Notes: a model not told the origin generated them from the letters alone. 64,000 bases of DNA from Protaetiibacter mangrovi (GCF_024752305.1 NZ_JANTHX010000008.1:540663-604662); one strand, 5' to 3'; positions 1 through 9,692 are shown, counted from the first letter of the stretch. A program made the numbers and translations.

Positions 1-2
1 CC

Positions 3-719
3 GCCTGGGCCACCCAGCCCCCCGACGAGGGCGGCGACGGTCCGTTCCTCGGCGCCGCGACCCGGGGGGAGGGGCGCTTCCAGCTCGCCGTGTGCACCGA
101 CTCGCCGTGGTCCGGCGCCTACGAGCTCGAGCTCGCCCCCGAGGCGCGCGCGGCGCTCGACGTCGCCGTCGGTGAGCTCGCGGCACTCGGGCACGGTCTC
201 GACGAGCTGCGGATGCCCGAGGAGCCCGGCTACGCCCCGGCGTTCCGCACCGTCTGGCAGGCGGGGGCGGCGACCCTGCCGCTCGACGACGCGCAGCTCG
301 CGCTCGTCGAGCCGCTCACCCGCTGGCTCGTGGAACGCGGCCGCGCGCTGGGCGCCCGGCCGCTCGGCGAGGCGCTCTCGTCCCTCACCGGATTCGAGCG
401 CCGCACGATCGCGCTGTTCGCCCCCTTCGACGCGGTGCTCATGCCTGCGCTCGCGCTCACCCCGCGCCCGGTCGGCTGGTACGACCCCGACGACGGCGAG
501 CGCAACTTCGCGCAGCAGGTGGCGTACACCCCGTTCACGAGCTTCGCGAACGTCGCGGGCCTGCCGGCGATCACCCTGCCGGTCGCGGTGACCGATGCCG
601 GCCTGCCGATGGGGGTGCAGCTGATCGGTCGGCCGGGCGGCGAGCGCACGCTGCTCGCCCTCGGTGCGCAGCTCGAGCGTCGGCTCGGCTGGCAGCGCCG
701 GCATCCGCCGGGCTGGTAG
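3..719 (+). CDS. Amidase signature-family protein, C-terminal part (5' end outside window)
   Basis: The reading frame is open from the left edge, so only the last 238 codons are present and the Ser-Ser-Lys catalytic region lies outside. The segment contains the family's typical C-terminal stretch: a hydrophobic FDAVLMPALALTPRP strand, then FTSFANVAGLPAITLPV and a PMGVQLIGRPGGE motif close to the end. Such enzymes hydrolyse amide bonds of small substrates or, in GatA, of glutamine. The absence of visible gat neighbours makes a free-standing catabolic amidase more likely than GatA, but the substrate cannot be told. It converges on the TetR gene. Confidence 0.85.
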   Translation, partial: AWATQPPDEGGDGPFLGAATRGEGRFQLAVCTDSPWSGAYELELAPEARAALDVAVGELAALGHGLDELRMPEEPGYAPAFRTVWQAGAATLPLDDAQLALVEPLTRWLVERGRALGARPLGEALSSLTGFERRTIALFAPFDAVLMPALALTPRPVGWYDPDDGERNFAQQVAYTPFTSFANVAGLPAITLPVAVTDAGLPMGVQLIGRPGGERTLLALGAQLERRLGWQRRHPPGW

Positions 720-737
720 CCGCTCGCGGCCGCGCGC

Positions 738-1463
738 CTACTCGACCGGCGCGGGGGTCGGCAGCGGGTTCATGGAGTCGCCGAGCGAGACGAACGGCTC
801 GCGCGCATCGCGGGTCCCGGTCTCGGGCTCGTCGAGCGGCGAGGGCTGCGGCGAGAGCACGCCCGACACGATCGAGCGGATCGCGAACTCGGTGGCGCGC
901 GCCAGATCGACGTCGGCGGGGGAGAGCAGCCACTGCACCTGCAGGCCGTCCATGACGGCGAGGATGGCGGCGGCCGCGTCGTCGACGCGGCTGCGGTCGG
1001 CGACGCCGTGCTGTTCGCAGACCAGCTCGAACGCCCGCCGCACCTCGGCGCGCAGGGTGCGGTAGCGGGCGTCGAAGAAGTCGCGGGCGGGGTGGCCGTC
1101 GGTCACCGACTCGGCCGAGAGCACGGCGTACGCCTGCACGATGCCGGCGCGGCGGCTGTTGAGCATCGCGGTGCGCACGAGGTGGCGGAACAGCTCGATG
1201 CCGTCGGGGATGTGCTGCCCGTCCAGATGCGCCACGTCGGTCTTGTCGCGGTAGCTGAGCACCTCGAGCAGCAGTCGGTCCTTGGAGCCGAAGTGATGCA
1301 GGATGCCGGCGTGGGTCATGTCGACCTGCTCGGCGATCTCGGTGAGCGGCGCCTTGTTGTAGCCCTTCGCGCCGAAGGTCTGCAGGGCCGCCTTGAGGAT
1401 CTCCTCGCGACGCTGGACCGTCTCCTGGCGCATCTTCGGCTCGCGGCGCCCGGGGCTCGTCAT
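738..1463 (-). CDS. TetR/AcrR-family transcriptional regulator
   Basis: 241 residues. The N-terminal helix-turn-helix is recognisable at about residues 15-65 (R-E-E-I-L-K-A-A, then HAGILHHFGSKDRLL, the usual turn into the recognition helix). The C-terminal ligand-binding domain contains the DGLQVQWLLSP stretch typical of TetR_C members. It starts with ATG and is transcribed away from the GH3 beta-glucosidase across a 211-bp intergenic region, so it may control itself and the glycosidase/importer operon. The inducer is unknown. The last 35 residues are low-complexity, Pro- and Glu-rich. Confidence 0.88.
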   Translation of the reverse strand: MTSPGRREPKMRQETVQRREEILKAALQTFGAKGYNKAPLTEIAEQVDMTHAGILHHFGSKDRLLLEVLSYRDKTDVAHLDGQHIPDGIELFRHLVRTAMLNSRRAGIVQAYAVLSAESVTDGHPARDFFDARYRTLRAEVRRAFELVCEQHGVADRSRVDDAAAAILAVMDGLQVQWLLSPADVDLARATEFAIRSIVSGVLSPQPSPLDEPETGTRDAREPFVSLGDSMNPLPTPAPVE

Positions 1464-1486
1464 GCGGGCGACTATAGCACCCGGGC

Positions 1487-1504
1487 TTACTGACTCTCCT
1501 GTAA
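1487..1504. promoter_or_regulatory. Possible TetR operator (TTAC-N10-GTAA)
   Basis: An 18-bp partial dyad, TTAC...GTAA, lies 24 bp upstream of the tetR ATG. Only the outer four bases and one inner pair are symmetric, so this is weak evidence for an autoregulatory site. Confidence 0.25.
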
Positions 1505-1548
1505 CCGGATTCGGCGCTTCGCGAGGTGCCCGGCGGGCCTAGCGAGCG

Positions 1549-1562
1549 TGAGAGCGTTCCCA
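1549..1562. promoter_or_regulatory. CebR-like (LacI-family) operator upstream of GH3
   Basis: TGAGAGCGTTCCCA matches 12 of 14 positions of the actinobacterial CebR/BglR palindrome TGGGAGCGCTCCCA, which is known to control cellobiose and beta-glucoside genes in Streptomyces and relatives. It lies 112 bp before the beta-glucosidase start. No LacI-family gene is in the window, so the repressor would act from elsewhere. Confidence 0.5.
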
Positions 1563-1607
1563 CGATGTGCCTCTGACCGGGGAAAAGCACAAGATTCGGC
1601 TCGCGTG

Positions 1608-1635
1608 TTGCAACTTGCTGACCAGCATGTAAGTA
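1608..1635 (+). promoter_or_regulatory. Possible promoter of the GH3/ABC operon
   Basis: TTGCAA (-35-like) and TAAGTA (-10-like) are separated by 16 bp and lie about 40 bp before the GTG start. The region is locally AT-richer than its surroundings. Assignment is by eye only. Confidence 0.3.
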
Positions 1636-1674
1636 TTTCCGCCGTACCACCCACTCGATGACGAGGAGCACCAC

Positions 1675-4167
1675 GTGAGCCAGCCCGCCGCACCCGCGCT
1701 CGAGCGCGACGGCGACGTCCGGGACCTCGTCCGACGCCTGACCCTCGACGAGAAGGTGCGCGTGCTGACCGGCCGCACCGCCTGGCGGCTGCACGAGCTG
1801 CCCTCGGTGGGACTGCGCTCCATCGCGATGTCCGACGGCCCCGTCGGGGTGCGCGGCCTCGGCGAGGTGCCGGGCGAGACCTCGGCGCTGTTCCCCGCAC
1901 CGAGCGCGGTCGGCGCCACCTGGGACGCCGAGCTCGCCGCGGAGGTCGGCGCGGCGTTCGCCCGCGAGGCGCGCGACCACGGCGTCGACGTCGTGCTCGC
2001 CCCCCAGGTCAACATCCAGCGCACGCCCGTGGGCGGGCGGCACTTCGAGTGCTACTCCGAGGATCCGCTGCTGACGTCGCTCGTCGGCGGGGCGGTCATC
2101 CGCGGCATCCAGCGGGAGGGCGTGGCGGCCTGCGTCAAGCACTACATCGCCAACGACTCCGAGACCGACCGCACCGAGTACCTCGCCACCCTGGACGCGC
2201 AGACGCTGCGCGAGGTCTCGCTCGCCCCGTTCGAATACGCCGTCCGCGAGGTCGGCGCCTGGTCGGTCATGGCCGCCTACAACCGGGTCGACGACGGAGT
2301 CGAGGCCTCGCCGATGACCGATCACCGGCACCTGCTCACCGATCTGCTCAAGGGCGAGCTCGGCTTCGACGGCGTCGTCGTCTCGGACTGGATGGCGGCC
2401 CGCTCGACCGAGGGCGCGGCCCTCGGCGGCCTCGACGTGATCATGCCCGGGCCGGGTGGGCCGTGGGAGGAGCGACTGCTCGAGGCGGTGCGCGCGGGCC
2501 GCGTGCCGGAGGGCCTCGTCGACGACAAGGTCGCGCGCATCCTGCTGCTCGCCCGCCGCGTCGGCGCCCTCGACGCCCCCGAGCAGGTTCCGAGCGCCGG
2601 CCCCGACGTCGCCGAGCTCATCACGCGGGTCGCCGCCCGCTCCACCGTCGTGCTGCGCCGCGACGAGCAGGCCCCGGTCTGGGATCGCCCGGCCCCCGCA
2701 CGCATCGCCCTGCTCGGCCCGAACGCCGTGCGCCCCCACGTGCTGGGCGGCGGCAGCTCGACCGTGCATCCGGCGCACGTCGTCGCCCCCGCGGAAGGGC
2801 TCGCCGCACGATTCCCTGGTGCCGAGCTCGTCGTCCGCCGCGGGGGCGACTCCCGCCGCCTCACCCCCGACCTCGAGCTCGCCGACCGCACGGCGCACGC
2901 CGACGGCGCGCTTCTCGAGGCCGAGCTGCTCGCGGCCGACGGACGCGTGCTCGAGACGCGCCGACTGCACGACTGGGACGGCTGGCTGCGCGACCTCGGC
3001 GACGCGGTGCACCGCGTGCGGCTGCGCGCCGAACTGCGCCTCACCGAACCGGGCACCCACCGCCTCGAGGTCGCGACGGTCGGCGGCTACCTCGTCCGCA
3101 TCGACGGCGAGACCGTCGCCGAGCACGCCGACGAGGTCGGCGTCGAGGTGATCCTCGACTCGTCGATCAACACCCCCGAGGGTCACGGGGGAGACGTCGA
3201 GATCGACGCACCCCGGGTCGTCTCGCTCGAGAGCGAGCACCTCGTGATCCGCGCGGGCGGCTACGGCGCGATCATCCGCGCGGGACTGCGCCACCGCGCC
3301 CCGGGCGAGGATCCCGACACCGAGCTCGCCGCGGCCGTCGCCGCCGCCGCGGATGCCGAGCTCACGGTCGTGATCGTCGGCACCAACGAGGAGGTCGAGT
3401 CCGAGGGTTGGGACCGCACCGGCCTGCGCCTGCCCGGCCGTCAGGACGAACTCGTCGAGCGCGTGCTCGACGTCGCCCCGGACGCCGTGGTGGTCGTCAA
3501 CGCCGGCGCCCCGGTGATCCTGCCCTGGCTCGCGCGGGCGCGCACGGTGCTGTGGGTCTGGTTCCCCGGACAGGAGATGGGCCACGCCCTCGCCGCCGTG
3601 CTCGCCGGCGACCTCGAGCCCGCCGGTCGCCTGCCCTGGACCCTCCCCGCCGACGAGGCCGACGTGCCGGTGCCGCACGCGGTCCCGGATGCCGAGGGCC
3701 GCGTCCGGTACACGGAGGGCATCCACGTCGGCTACCGCGGCTGGGAGCGCTCGGCCGCCCGTCCCGCGGCGCCCTTCGGCCACGGCCTCGGCTGGTCGAG
3801 CGTGAGCTACGACGGCGTCGAGACCCCGCGACTCGCCGCCGACGGCGAGGTGTCGGTCGCCGTCACCGTGACCAACACGGGCGCGCGTGCGACGCGCGAG
3901 ACCGTGCAGCTGTACCTCGAGCCCCCCACCGGGGCGCTCGTGGAGCGTCCGGTCCGCTGGTTGGCCGGATTCGCCGGCGTCGACCTCCCCGCGGGCGCGT
4001 CCCGCCGGGTCGTCGTCACCGTCCCGAGGCGCTCGTTCGAGGCCTGGGACGCCGAACAGGATCGCTGGATTACCGTAGCCGGGGAATACCGGCTCGGCGT
4101 CGGGCGATCCGTCCGAGAGCTCCTCCTGGACACCGCGGTCCAGGTGGACGACCCCGACGCACTGTAG
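1675..4167 (+). CDS. Glycoside hydrolase family 3 beta-glucosidase with PA14 insert
   Basis: 830 residues, GTG start with a GAGGAG-type ribosome site. The order is (beta/alpha)8 domain (about 15-290), a second alpha/beta domain interrupted by a PA14-like domain (about 400-540), and a C-terminal fibronectin-III-like domain (about 730-825). The nucleophile is most likely Asp238 in VVSDWM. The acid/base Glu is in the VESEGWDR segment (Glu575 or Glu577). The enzyme would release glucose from beta-glucosides. No signal peptide is seen, so it should act in the cytoplasm on imported oligosaccharides, which fits the ABC importer genes directly behind it. Confidence 0.93.
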   Translation: MSQPAAPALERDGDVRDLVRRLTLDEKVRVLTGRTAWRLHELPSVGLRSIAMSDGPVGVRGLGEVPGETSALFPAPSAVGATWDAELAAEVGAAFAREARDHGVDVVLAPQVNIQRTPVGGRHFECYSEDPLLTSLVGGAVIRGIQREGVAACVKHYIANDSETDRTEYLATLDAQTLREVSLAPFEYAVREVGAWSVMAAYNRVDDGVEASPMTDHRHLLTDLLKGELGFDGVVVSDWMAARSTEGAALGGLDVIMPGPGGPWEERLLEAVRAGRVPEGLVDDKVARILLLARRVGALDAPEQVPSAGPDVAELITRVAARSTVVLRRDEQAPVWDRPAPARIALLGPNAVRPHVLGGGSSTVHPAHVVAPAEGLAARFPGAELVVRRGGDSRRLTPDLELADRTAHADGALLEAELLAADGRVLETRRLHDWDGWLRDLGDAVHRVRLRAELRLTEPGTHRLEVATVGGYLVRIDGETVAEHADEVGVEVILDSSINTPEGHGGDVEIDAPRVVSLESEHLVIRAGGYGAIIRAGLRHRAPGEDPDTELAAAVAAAADAELTVVIVGTNEEVESEGWDRTGLRLPGRQDELVERVLDVAPDAVVVVNAGAPVILPWLARARTVLWVWFPGQEMGHALAAVLAGDLEPAGRLPWTLPADEADVPVPHAVPDAEGRVRYTEGIHVGYRGWERSAARPAAPFGHGLGWSSVSYDGVETPRLAADGEVSVAVTVTNTGARATRETVQLYLEPPTGALVERPVRWLAGFAGVDLPAGASRRVVVTVPRRSFEAWDAEQDRWITVAGEYRLGVGRSVRELLLDTAVQVDDPDAL

Positions 4168-4250
4168 AGGAGAACACAGCACCCGCGGGCACCACCCCAC
4201 CCTCCTCCGGCACGAGCCGGATCCATCACATCATCAAGGAGAGAGAGTCC

Positions 4251-5912
4251 ATGAAGAAGTGGATGACCTCGGTCGCCGCGATCGGCATCGCGTCGGCCCT
4301 GCTCCTCACCGGCTGCTCGGCCGGGGGGAACGACGGCGGTGACTCGGGCGGAGCCGCCCTGACCATCGCCAAGCCCGACGGTGCCATCGCCACCGAGAAC
4401 AACAACCCGTGGATCGGCGACTCGTCGGCCCTCAAGCTCGGCTACGCGAACGTCATCTTCGAACCGCTCGCCTTCGTCAACCTCATCGACCCGAGCCAGG
4501 ACATCGTGCCGTGGCTCGCCAAGGAGGTCACCTGGGCGGACGACTACATGAGCGTGCAGCTCACCGCACGCGACGGCGTCACCTGGAACGACGGCGAGGA
4601 CTTCACAGCCGACGACATCGCGTTCACCCTGCAGCTCATGAAGGACAACGCGGCGATCAACCCGGCGGCCATCCCGTTCGGCGACATCACCGTCGACGGC
4701 GACACGGTCACCGTGACCTTCACGAGCTCGGTGTTCGTCAAGCAGGACAAGGTGCTGCAGAGCTTCATCGTGCCGAAGCACATCTGGGAGGGCGTGTCGG
4801 ACGTCACCACCGAGACCAACCCCGAGCCCGTCGGCACCGGTCCCTACACGCTCACGAGCTTCAGCTCGCAGAGCGTGAAGCTCGACCAGCGCGACGACTA
4901 CTGGGGCGGCGAGCTCGCGGTGCCGACCCTGTACTACGTCTCGTACAACGACAACACGGCGCTCACCACCGCCCTCGCGAACGGCGAGGCCGACTGGGCG
5001 CAGGCGTTCATCCCGAACATCGACGACGCCTACCTGTCGAAGGACGAGAACAACGAGTACTGGGCCCCCGCGGGCCTCGGCGTGGACGCGCTGTGGTTCA
5101 ACACCACCGCCAAGCCGTTCGACGACAAGGCGCTGCGCCAGGCGATGAACTACATCGTCGACCGCGACAAGCACCGCGAGATCGCCCGCGAGGGATCGGT
5201 GCCCGCGCTCACCTCGGTGACGGGTCTGCCGACCCCCGCCGGCGACCCGTACATCACGGGCGACTACACCGGCCAGGAGTACTCGGTCGACGTCGACGAG
5301 GCGAAGTCGATCCTCACGGATGCCGGCTACACCTGGAACGGCGACGGCAAGCTCGTCGACCCCTCGGGCACCCAGGTGACCTTCACCATCCAGGTGCCGC
5401 AGGGCTGGAGCGACTACGTGACGGGCATCACGCTCATCGCCGACGAGGTCAAGGAGATCGGGATCGACGCGACCGTCGACACCCCGGACGTCGACACCTG
5501 GTGGGCCAACAAGGGCACCGGCAACTTCCAGGCGATCCTGCACTGGACCGACACCGGCCTCACCCCGTGGGACATCTACTCGGACGCGATGGACGGTGCG
5601 CGCTACCTGCCGATCGGCGAGCAGTCGGAGGGCTACAACTTCGGCCGCTTCGACGACCCGACGGTCACCCAGGCGCTCGCCGACTACGCGAACGCGTCGG
5701 ACGACGCAGGTCGGGAGGCGGCCCTCGAGACGATGCAGACGGCGTTCGTCGACGAGGCGGTCATCCTGCCGATCGGCACGCGCCCCTTCATCGGCGAGTA
5801 CAACACCCGCAACTACGTGGGATGGCCGTCGGATGACGACCCCTACGCGGTTCCGGAGCCGACCCGCCCGCAGCAGCTGCTCATCCTGACCAAGCTGCAG
5901 CCCGCGAAGTAA
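4251..5912 (+). CDS. ABC transporter substrate-binding lipoprotein, family 5
   Basis: 553 residues. The open frame extends far upstream, but the start chosen here follows an AAGGAG ribosome site and gives a clear lipoprotein signal: a KK-containing N-terminus, hydrophobic core and LLTGC lipobox with Cys22. The rest matches SBP_bac_5 proteins (DppA/OppA fold): a VIFEPLAF segment near the N-terminus and a GTGPYTL motif midway. Family-5 receptors bind peptides, nickel or, in several bacteria, cello- and other beta-oligosaccharides. The upstream GH3 enzyme makes a saccharide ligand the better guess. Anchored outside the membrane. Confidence 0.92.
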   Translation: MKKWMTSVAAIGIASALLLTGCSAGGNDGGDSGGAALTIAKPDGAIATENNNPWIGDSSALKLGYANVIFEPLAFVNLIDPSQDIVPWLAKEVTWADDYMSVQLTARDGVTWNDGEDFTADDIAFTLQLMKDNAAINPAAIPFGDITVDGDTVTVTFTSSVFVKQDKVLQSFIVPKHIWEGVSDVTTETNPEPVGTGPYTLTSFSSQSVKLDQRDDYWGGELAVPTLYYVSYNDNTALTTALANGEADWAQAFIPNIDDAYLSKDENNEYWAPAGLGVDALWFNTTAKPFDDKALRQAMNYIVDRDKHREIAREGSVPALTSVTGLPTPAGDPYITGDYTGQEYSVDVDEAKSILTDAGYTWNGDGKLVDPSGTQVTFTIQVPQGWSDYVTGITLIADEVKEIGIDATVDTPDVDTWWANKGTGNFQAILHWTDTGLTPWDIYSDAMDGARYLPIGEQSEGYNFGRFDDPTVTQALADYANASDDAGREAALETMQTAFVDEAVILPIGTRPFIGEYNTRNYVGWPSDDDPYAVPEPTRPQQLLILTKLQPAK

Positions 5913-5927
5913 CACGCACCATGGTGG

Positions 5928-5957
5928 TGGGTGCCCCCGGGCGACCGGGGGCACCCA
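5928..5957 (+). terminator. Strong intercistronic hairpin (partial terminator or mRNA-stabilising)
   Basis: A perfect 12-bp stem GGGTGCCCCCGG / CCGGGGGCACCC is closed by a GCGA (GNRA) tetraloop and extended by a T-A pair. It begins 16 bp after the stop of the binding-protein gene and is not followed by a T tract. Such hairpins typically protect the 3' end of binding-protein mRNA and lower expression of the membrane components downstream. Confidence 0.7.
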
Positions 5958-6006
5958 TCCGCGAGATCCATCCGGTGACGACGCCGGACGACGACAAGGG
6001 AAACCC

Positions 6007-6849
6007 GTGACCGACCAGACGCTGCTGACGATCGACGACATCGACGTCGTCTACGACGTCGACCCGCCCGTGCACGCCGTCCGCGGCGTGTCCCTGCGGC
6101 TCGAACGCGGCGAGATCCTCGGCCTCGCCGGCGAGTCCGGCTGCGGCAAGACGACGCTCGCCTACGCGATCCAGCGCCTGCTGCGCCCGCCGGCGGTCAT
6201 CAGCGCGGGCGGCGTGATCTTCCACGATCGCGACGGGGACGACATCGACATCACCGCCCTCGGCACGGATGCGCTGCGCCGCTTCCGCTGGGACAAGGTG
6301 TCGATGGTCTTCCAGGGTGCGATGAACGCGCTCAACCCCGTGAAGAACATCGGCAGTCAGCTCGAGGACGTGTTCCTCACCCACCGCCCGGAGATGTCGC
6401 GCGCCGAGCGCCGCGCGCAGTGCGCCGAACTGCTCGAGATCGTGCAGGTGGGTCGCGATCGCCTGCGGTCGTATCCGCACGAGCTCTCCGGAGGCATGCG
6501 CCAGCGCGTCATGATCGCCATGGCGCTCGCCCTCAAGCCCCAGCTCATGATCATGGACGAGCCCACCACGGCCCTCGACGTGCTCATCCAGCGCGAGATC
6601 CTCCAGCAGATCTCCGAGCTGCGCAGCCGGTTCGGCTTCTCCGTCATCTTCATCACCCACGACCTCCCGCTGCTGCTCGAGATCAGCGACCGCATCGCGA
6701 TCATGAAGGCCGGCGAGATCGTCGAGCTCGACACCCCGGCCAACATCTACCGAGGGGCTCGGCACGAGTACACCCGCACGCTGCTCAGCTCCTTCCCGAG
6801 CCTCACGGGCGACCGCGGCGGGTTCCTGCGGACGGGGGAGGCGCGATGA
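6007..6849 (+). CDS. ABC transporter ATP-binding protein (DppD/OppD-type)
   Basis: 280 residues, GTG start. Walker A is GESGCGKTT (about 39-47), the signature is LSGGMRQR, Walker B is [12 protein letters not shown] and the switch histidine is in FITHD. The family-5 type C-terminal extension is short, and the Cys-rich iron-sulfur motif of some OppD proteins is absent. It energises import by the permease pair encoded downstream. Its last codon overlaps the next ATPase gene (ATGA), so translation is coupled. Confidence 0.93.
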   Translation: MTDQTLLTIDDIDVVYDVDPPVHAVRGVSLRLERGEILGLAGESGCGKTTLAYAIQRLLRPPAVISAGGVIFHDRDGDDIDITALGTDALRRFRWDKVSMVFQGAMNALNPVKNIGSQLEDVFLTHRPEMSRAERRAQCAELLEIVQVGRDRLRSYPHELSGGMRQRVMIAMALALKPQLMIMDEPTTALDVLIQREILQQISELRSRFGFSVIFITHDLPLLLEISDRIAIMKAGEIVELDTPANIYRGARHEYTRTLLSSFPSLTGDRGGFLRTGEAR

Positions 6850-7649
6850 CCACGCTCGAGTTCTCCCACGTCAGCCGCGTCTACCGGGTGCGGGGCGCGG
6901 GCGCCCTGCGCGCCCTCGCCGACGTGAGCTTCACCCTCGAATCCGGGCGCACGATCGCCCTCGTCGGCCAGTCGGGCTCCGGCAAGTCGACGATCGCGAA
7001 GATCCTCACGCAGCTCGAGGCGCCGAGCTCCGGCGAGATCCTGCTCGACGGGCACCCCATCCCGCACCGTGGTCGTGCCCTGCGGCGGTACCGGCAGACC
7101 GTGCGGATGGTGTTCCAGGATCCGTTCGCCTCGCTCAACCCGTACCACACGGTGCGGCACCACCTGGAGCGCCCGCTGCGCCTGGACCACGTCGTGCCCC
7201 GGCGCGAGATCGATGCCGAGGTGACGCGGCTGCTCGATCGGGTGCGGCTCGACCCGGTGCTCGCCGACCGCAACCCGCACGAGCTCTCCGGCGGCCAGCG
7301 GCAGCGCGTGGCGATCGCGCGCGCGCTCGCCTCGCGACCGAAGCTCCTGATCGCCGACGAACCGGTGTCGATGCTCGACGTCTCCATCCGGCTGGGGGTG
7401 CTCAACCTGCTGGCCGAGCTGCAGCGCGAGTCGAACCTCGGCGTGCTCTACATCACACACGACCTCGCGACCGCGCGGCATTTCTCCGACGAGATCATGG
7501 TGCTCAACCGCGGCGTCGTGGTGGAGCGCGGCCCCGCCGACCGCGTGATCCTCGAGCCCGAGCACGAGTACACCCGGCGCCTCCGCGACGCCTCACCCAA
7601 CCCCGACCTGCTGTTCGGAGCCACCCGCGCCGAGGAGGCGGGCCGATGA
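6846..7649 (+). CDS. ABC transporter ATP-binding protein (DppF/OppF-type)
   Basis: 267 residues. The ATG was chosen because it overlaps the previous stop by 4 nt; the longer open frame upstream is a shadow of the previous gene. Walker A is GQSGSGKST, followed by [12 protein letters not shown], the typical Q-loop region of OppF proteins, LSGGQRQR and [12 protein letters not shown]. The D-loop carries S-M-L-D, where S-A-L-D is usual. It would pair with the preceding ATPase as a heterodimer. Its stop overlaps the first permease start. Confidence 0.92.
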   Translation: MTTLEFSHVSRVYRVRGAGALRALADVSFTLESGRTIALVGQSGSGKSTIAKILTQLEAPSSGEILLDGHPIPHRGRALRRYRQTVRMVFQDPFASLNPYHTVRHHLERPLRLDHVVPRREIDAEVTRLLDRVRLDPVLADRNPHELSGGQRQRVAIARALASRPKLLIADEPVSMLDVSIRLGVLNLLAELQRESNLGVLYITHDLATARHFSDEIMVLNRGVVVERGPADRVILEPEHEYTRRLRDASPNPDLLFGATRAEEAGR

Positions 7650-8632
7650 GATTCCTGCTGCGCCGTGCCGTCTTCTACCTGTTCACGCTGTGGGCGGCGA
7701 TCACGATCAACTTCTTCCTGCCGCGCTTCATGAAGGGCGACCCGATCACCGCCTACCTCGCCCGCAACCAGGGCAAGGTCAGCCCCGAGGCGATCGAATC
7801 GCTCAAGGTGCTGTTCGGCCTCAACACCGACCGGCCGCTCTGGCAGCAGTACCTCGACTACTGGGGGCTGCTGCTGCAGGGCGATCTCGGGCGGTCGCTG
7901 TCGAAGGGGCTGGCACCCGTCAGCGAGGTCATCGCGGATGCGCTGCCCTGGACGGTCGGGCTCGTCGGCATCGCGACGCTCATCAGCTTCTTCGTGGGCA
8001 CCTCGATCGGCACCTACATCGGATGGCGGCGGGGCAGCCGCGCGGAGTTCGTGGTTCCCGTGGCGACCTTCCTGTCGACGGTGCCGTACTTCTGGCTGGG
8101 CCTCATCATGATCGCCCTGTTCTCGACGACGCTCGGCTGGTTCCCGGCATCCCACGCCTACGACAAGACGCTGACGCCGGCGTTGAGCTGGGAGTTCATC
8201 TCGAACGTGATCTACCACGGCACCCTGCCGGCACTCACGATCGTCATCACCTCGCTCGGCGGGTGGATCCTCGGCATGCGGAACATGATGATCACGGTGC
8301 TCGACGAGGACTACATCACGGTGGCGCAGGCCAAGGGCCTCTCGCCGCGGCGCGTGGTGGTGAACTACGCGGCCCGCAACGCCGTGCTGCCCCAGCTGTC
8401 GAGCTTCGCGCTGTCGCTCGGCTTCATCGTCGGCGGCACCCTCATCATGGAGATGATCTTCAGCTACCCGGGCCTCGGTCTGCGGCTGTTCGAGGCGACC
8501 CTCGCGAAGGACTACCCGCTCATGCAGGGCATCTTCCTCGTGATCACGCTCTCGGTGCTCGTCGCGAACATCATCGCCGACATCGCCCACGCGGCCCTCG
8601 ATCCGCGCACCCGACAGGAGGAGGCGCTGTGA
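7646..8632 (+). CDS. ABC transporter permease (DppB/OppB-type)
   Basis: 328 residues, with an N-terminal membrane helix beginning RRAVFYLFTLWAAITINFFLPR, followed by the soluble loop and five more helices usual for the family. The EAA-like cytoplasmic loop is visible as AQAKGLSPRRVVVNYAARNAVLPQ, and the helix after it contains the usual FIVGGTLIMEMIFSYPGLG. One of two permeases forming the membrane channel. ATGA overlap upstream and GTGA overlap downstream. Confidence 0.93.
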   Translation: MRFLLRRAVFYLFTLWAAITINFFLPRFMKGDPITAYLARNQGKVSPEAIESLKVLFGLNTDRPLWQQYLDYWGLLLQGDLGRSLSKGLAPVSEVIADALPWTVGLVGIATLISFFVGTSIGTYIGWRRGSRAEFVVPVATFLSTVPYFWLGLIMIALFSTTLGWFPASHAYDKTLTPALSWEFISNVIYHGTLPALTIVITSLGGWILGMRNMMITVLDEDYITVAQAKGLSPRRVVVNYAARNAVLPQLSSFALSLGFIVGGTLIMEMIFSYPGLGLRLFEATLAKDYPLMQGIFLVITLSVLVANIIADIAHAALDPRTRQEEAL

Positions 8633-9666
8633 GCACCCTCACCGGCACGATCGCCACCGCCGAGGCGCCGCGCTCGAAGCGGTTCAGCGAGGCGTTCGCG
8701 ATGTTCCGCAACGGCAAGTCGGTCGTCGGGCTCGTCATCCTCGCGTTCTTCGGGGTGCTGGCGATCGTGGGGCCGTGGATCGCACCCTACGACCCGAACG
8801 CGATCGACCTGGAGGCGCGCAATTCGCCGCCGAGCCCCACCCACTGGCTGGGGACGACGCATCTCGGCCAGGACATCCTGAGCCAGATCATCATCGGCAG
8901 CCGCGACGTCATGTTCGTCGGCTTCGCGGCGGGCGTCATCGGCACGCTCATCGCGGTGCTGGTGGGCGTCACCTCGGGCTATCTGAAGGGCTTCGGCAGC
9001 GAGGCGCTCTCGGCGCTGTCGAACGTGTTCCTCGTGATCCCGGGGCTGCCGCTGATCATCATCATCACCTCGAACTTCGACGATCCGAGCATGCTGCTCA
9101 TCGCGGTCGTGCTCGCGATCACCGGCTGGGCGTGGGGTGCGCGCGTGCTGCGCGCCCAGACGATGTCGCTGCGCAACCGGGACTTCGTGCAGGCCGCCCG
9201 CGCCAACGGCGAGCCGCTGTGGCGGATCATCGGCGTCGAGATGCTGCCGAACCTCATGGCGATCATCGCCTCGAGCTTCGTCGGCACGGTGACGGCGGCG
9301 ATCCTCACCCAGACGACCCTCGCGTTCGTGGGGGTCACCCCCATCACGCGCTGGAACTGGGGCACGATCCTGTTCTGGGCCCAGAGTCAGAACGCGTTCC
9401 CGGAGCGCTGGTGGTGGTATCTGCCGGCCGGGCTCTGCATCGCGCTCGTCGGCACGGGGCTCGCTCTCGTGAACTTCGGGATCGACGAGTACGTGAACCC
9501 GCGACTGCGCAGCGCCGGCAAGCGCGCGCGTGCTCTGCGCCGCAAGGGCTTCACGCAGGCGGATGCGACCGTCGTGGCACCGCTCGGGGCCGTACCCCCG
9601 AGCGCGGGGGAGGATGCGGCGGACGCCCGCGAGGACGACGCCCCGCGGGTCGGGACGGGAGCGTAG
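8629..9666 (+). CDS. ABC transporter permease (DppC/OppC-type)
   Basis: 345 residues, starting at a GTG that overlaps the dppB-like stop. The N-terminal OppC helix (about 25-50), a WLGTTHLGQDILSQII motif, and an EAA-like loop QAARANGEPLWRIIGVEMLPN identify the family. The C-terminus has a 50-residue hydrophilic tail rich in Ala, Asp and Arg that is longer than usual. It completes the importer. No further gene shares the operon; the next gene has its own iron-regulated promoter. Confidence 0.93.
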   Translation: MSTLTGTIATAEAPRSKRFSEAFAMFRNGKSVVGLVILAFFGVLAIVGPWIAPYDPNAIDLEARNSPPSPTHWLGTTHLGQDILSQIIIGSRDVMFVGFAAGVIGTLIAVLVGVTSGYLKGFGSEALSALSNVFLVIPGLPLIIIITSNFDDPSMLLIAVVLAITGWAWGARVLRAQTMSLRNRDFVQAARANGEPLWRIIGVEMLPNLMAIIASSFVGTVTAAILTQTTLAFVGVTPITRWNWGTILFWAQSQNAFPERWWWYLPAGLCIALVGTGLALVNFGIDEYVNPRLRSAGKRARALRRKGFTQADATVVAPLGAVPPSAGEDAADAREDDAPRVGTGA

Positions 9667-9692
9667 GAGTCGCAGCGCTCTCGCAGCATCGC

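Noticed and set aside
571..4200. Open frame of 1,209 codons opposite TetR and GH3
   Set aside because: It runs antisense to the GH3 gene and out of frame through tetR, shows no family motifs, and its codon third positions do not follow the GC-rich pattern of real genes.
2049..4250. Long upstream extension of the substrate-binding protein frame
   Set aside because: It is an alternate frame of the GH3 gene; the lipoprotein start at 4251 has a ribosome site and a perfect lipobox.
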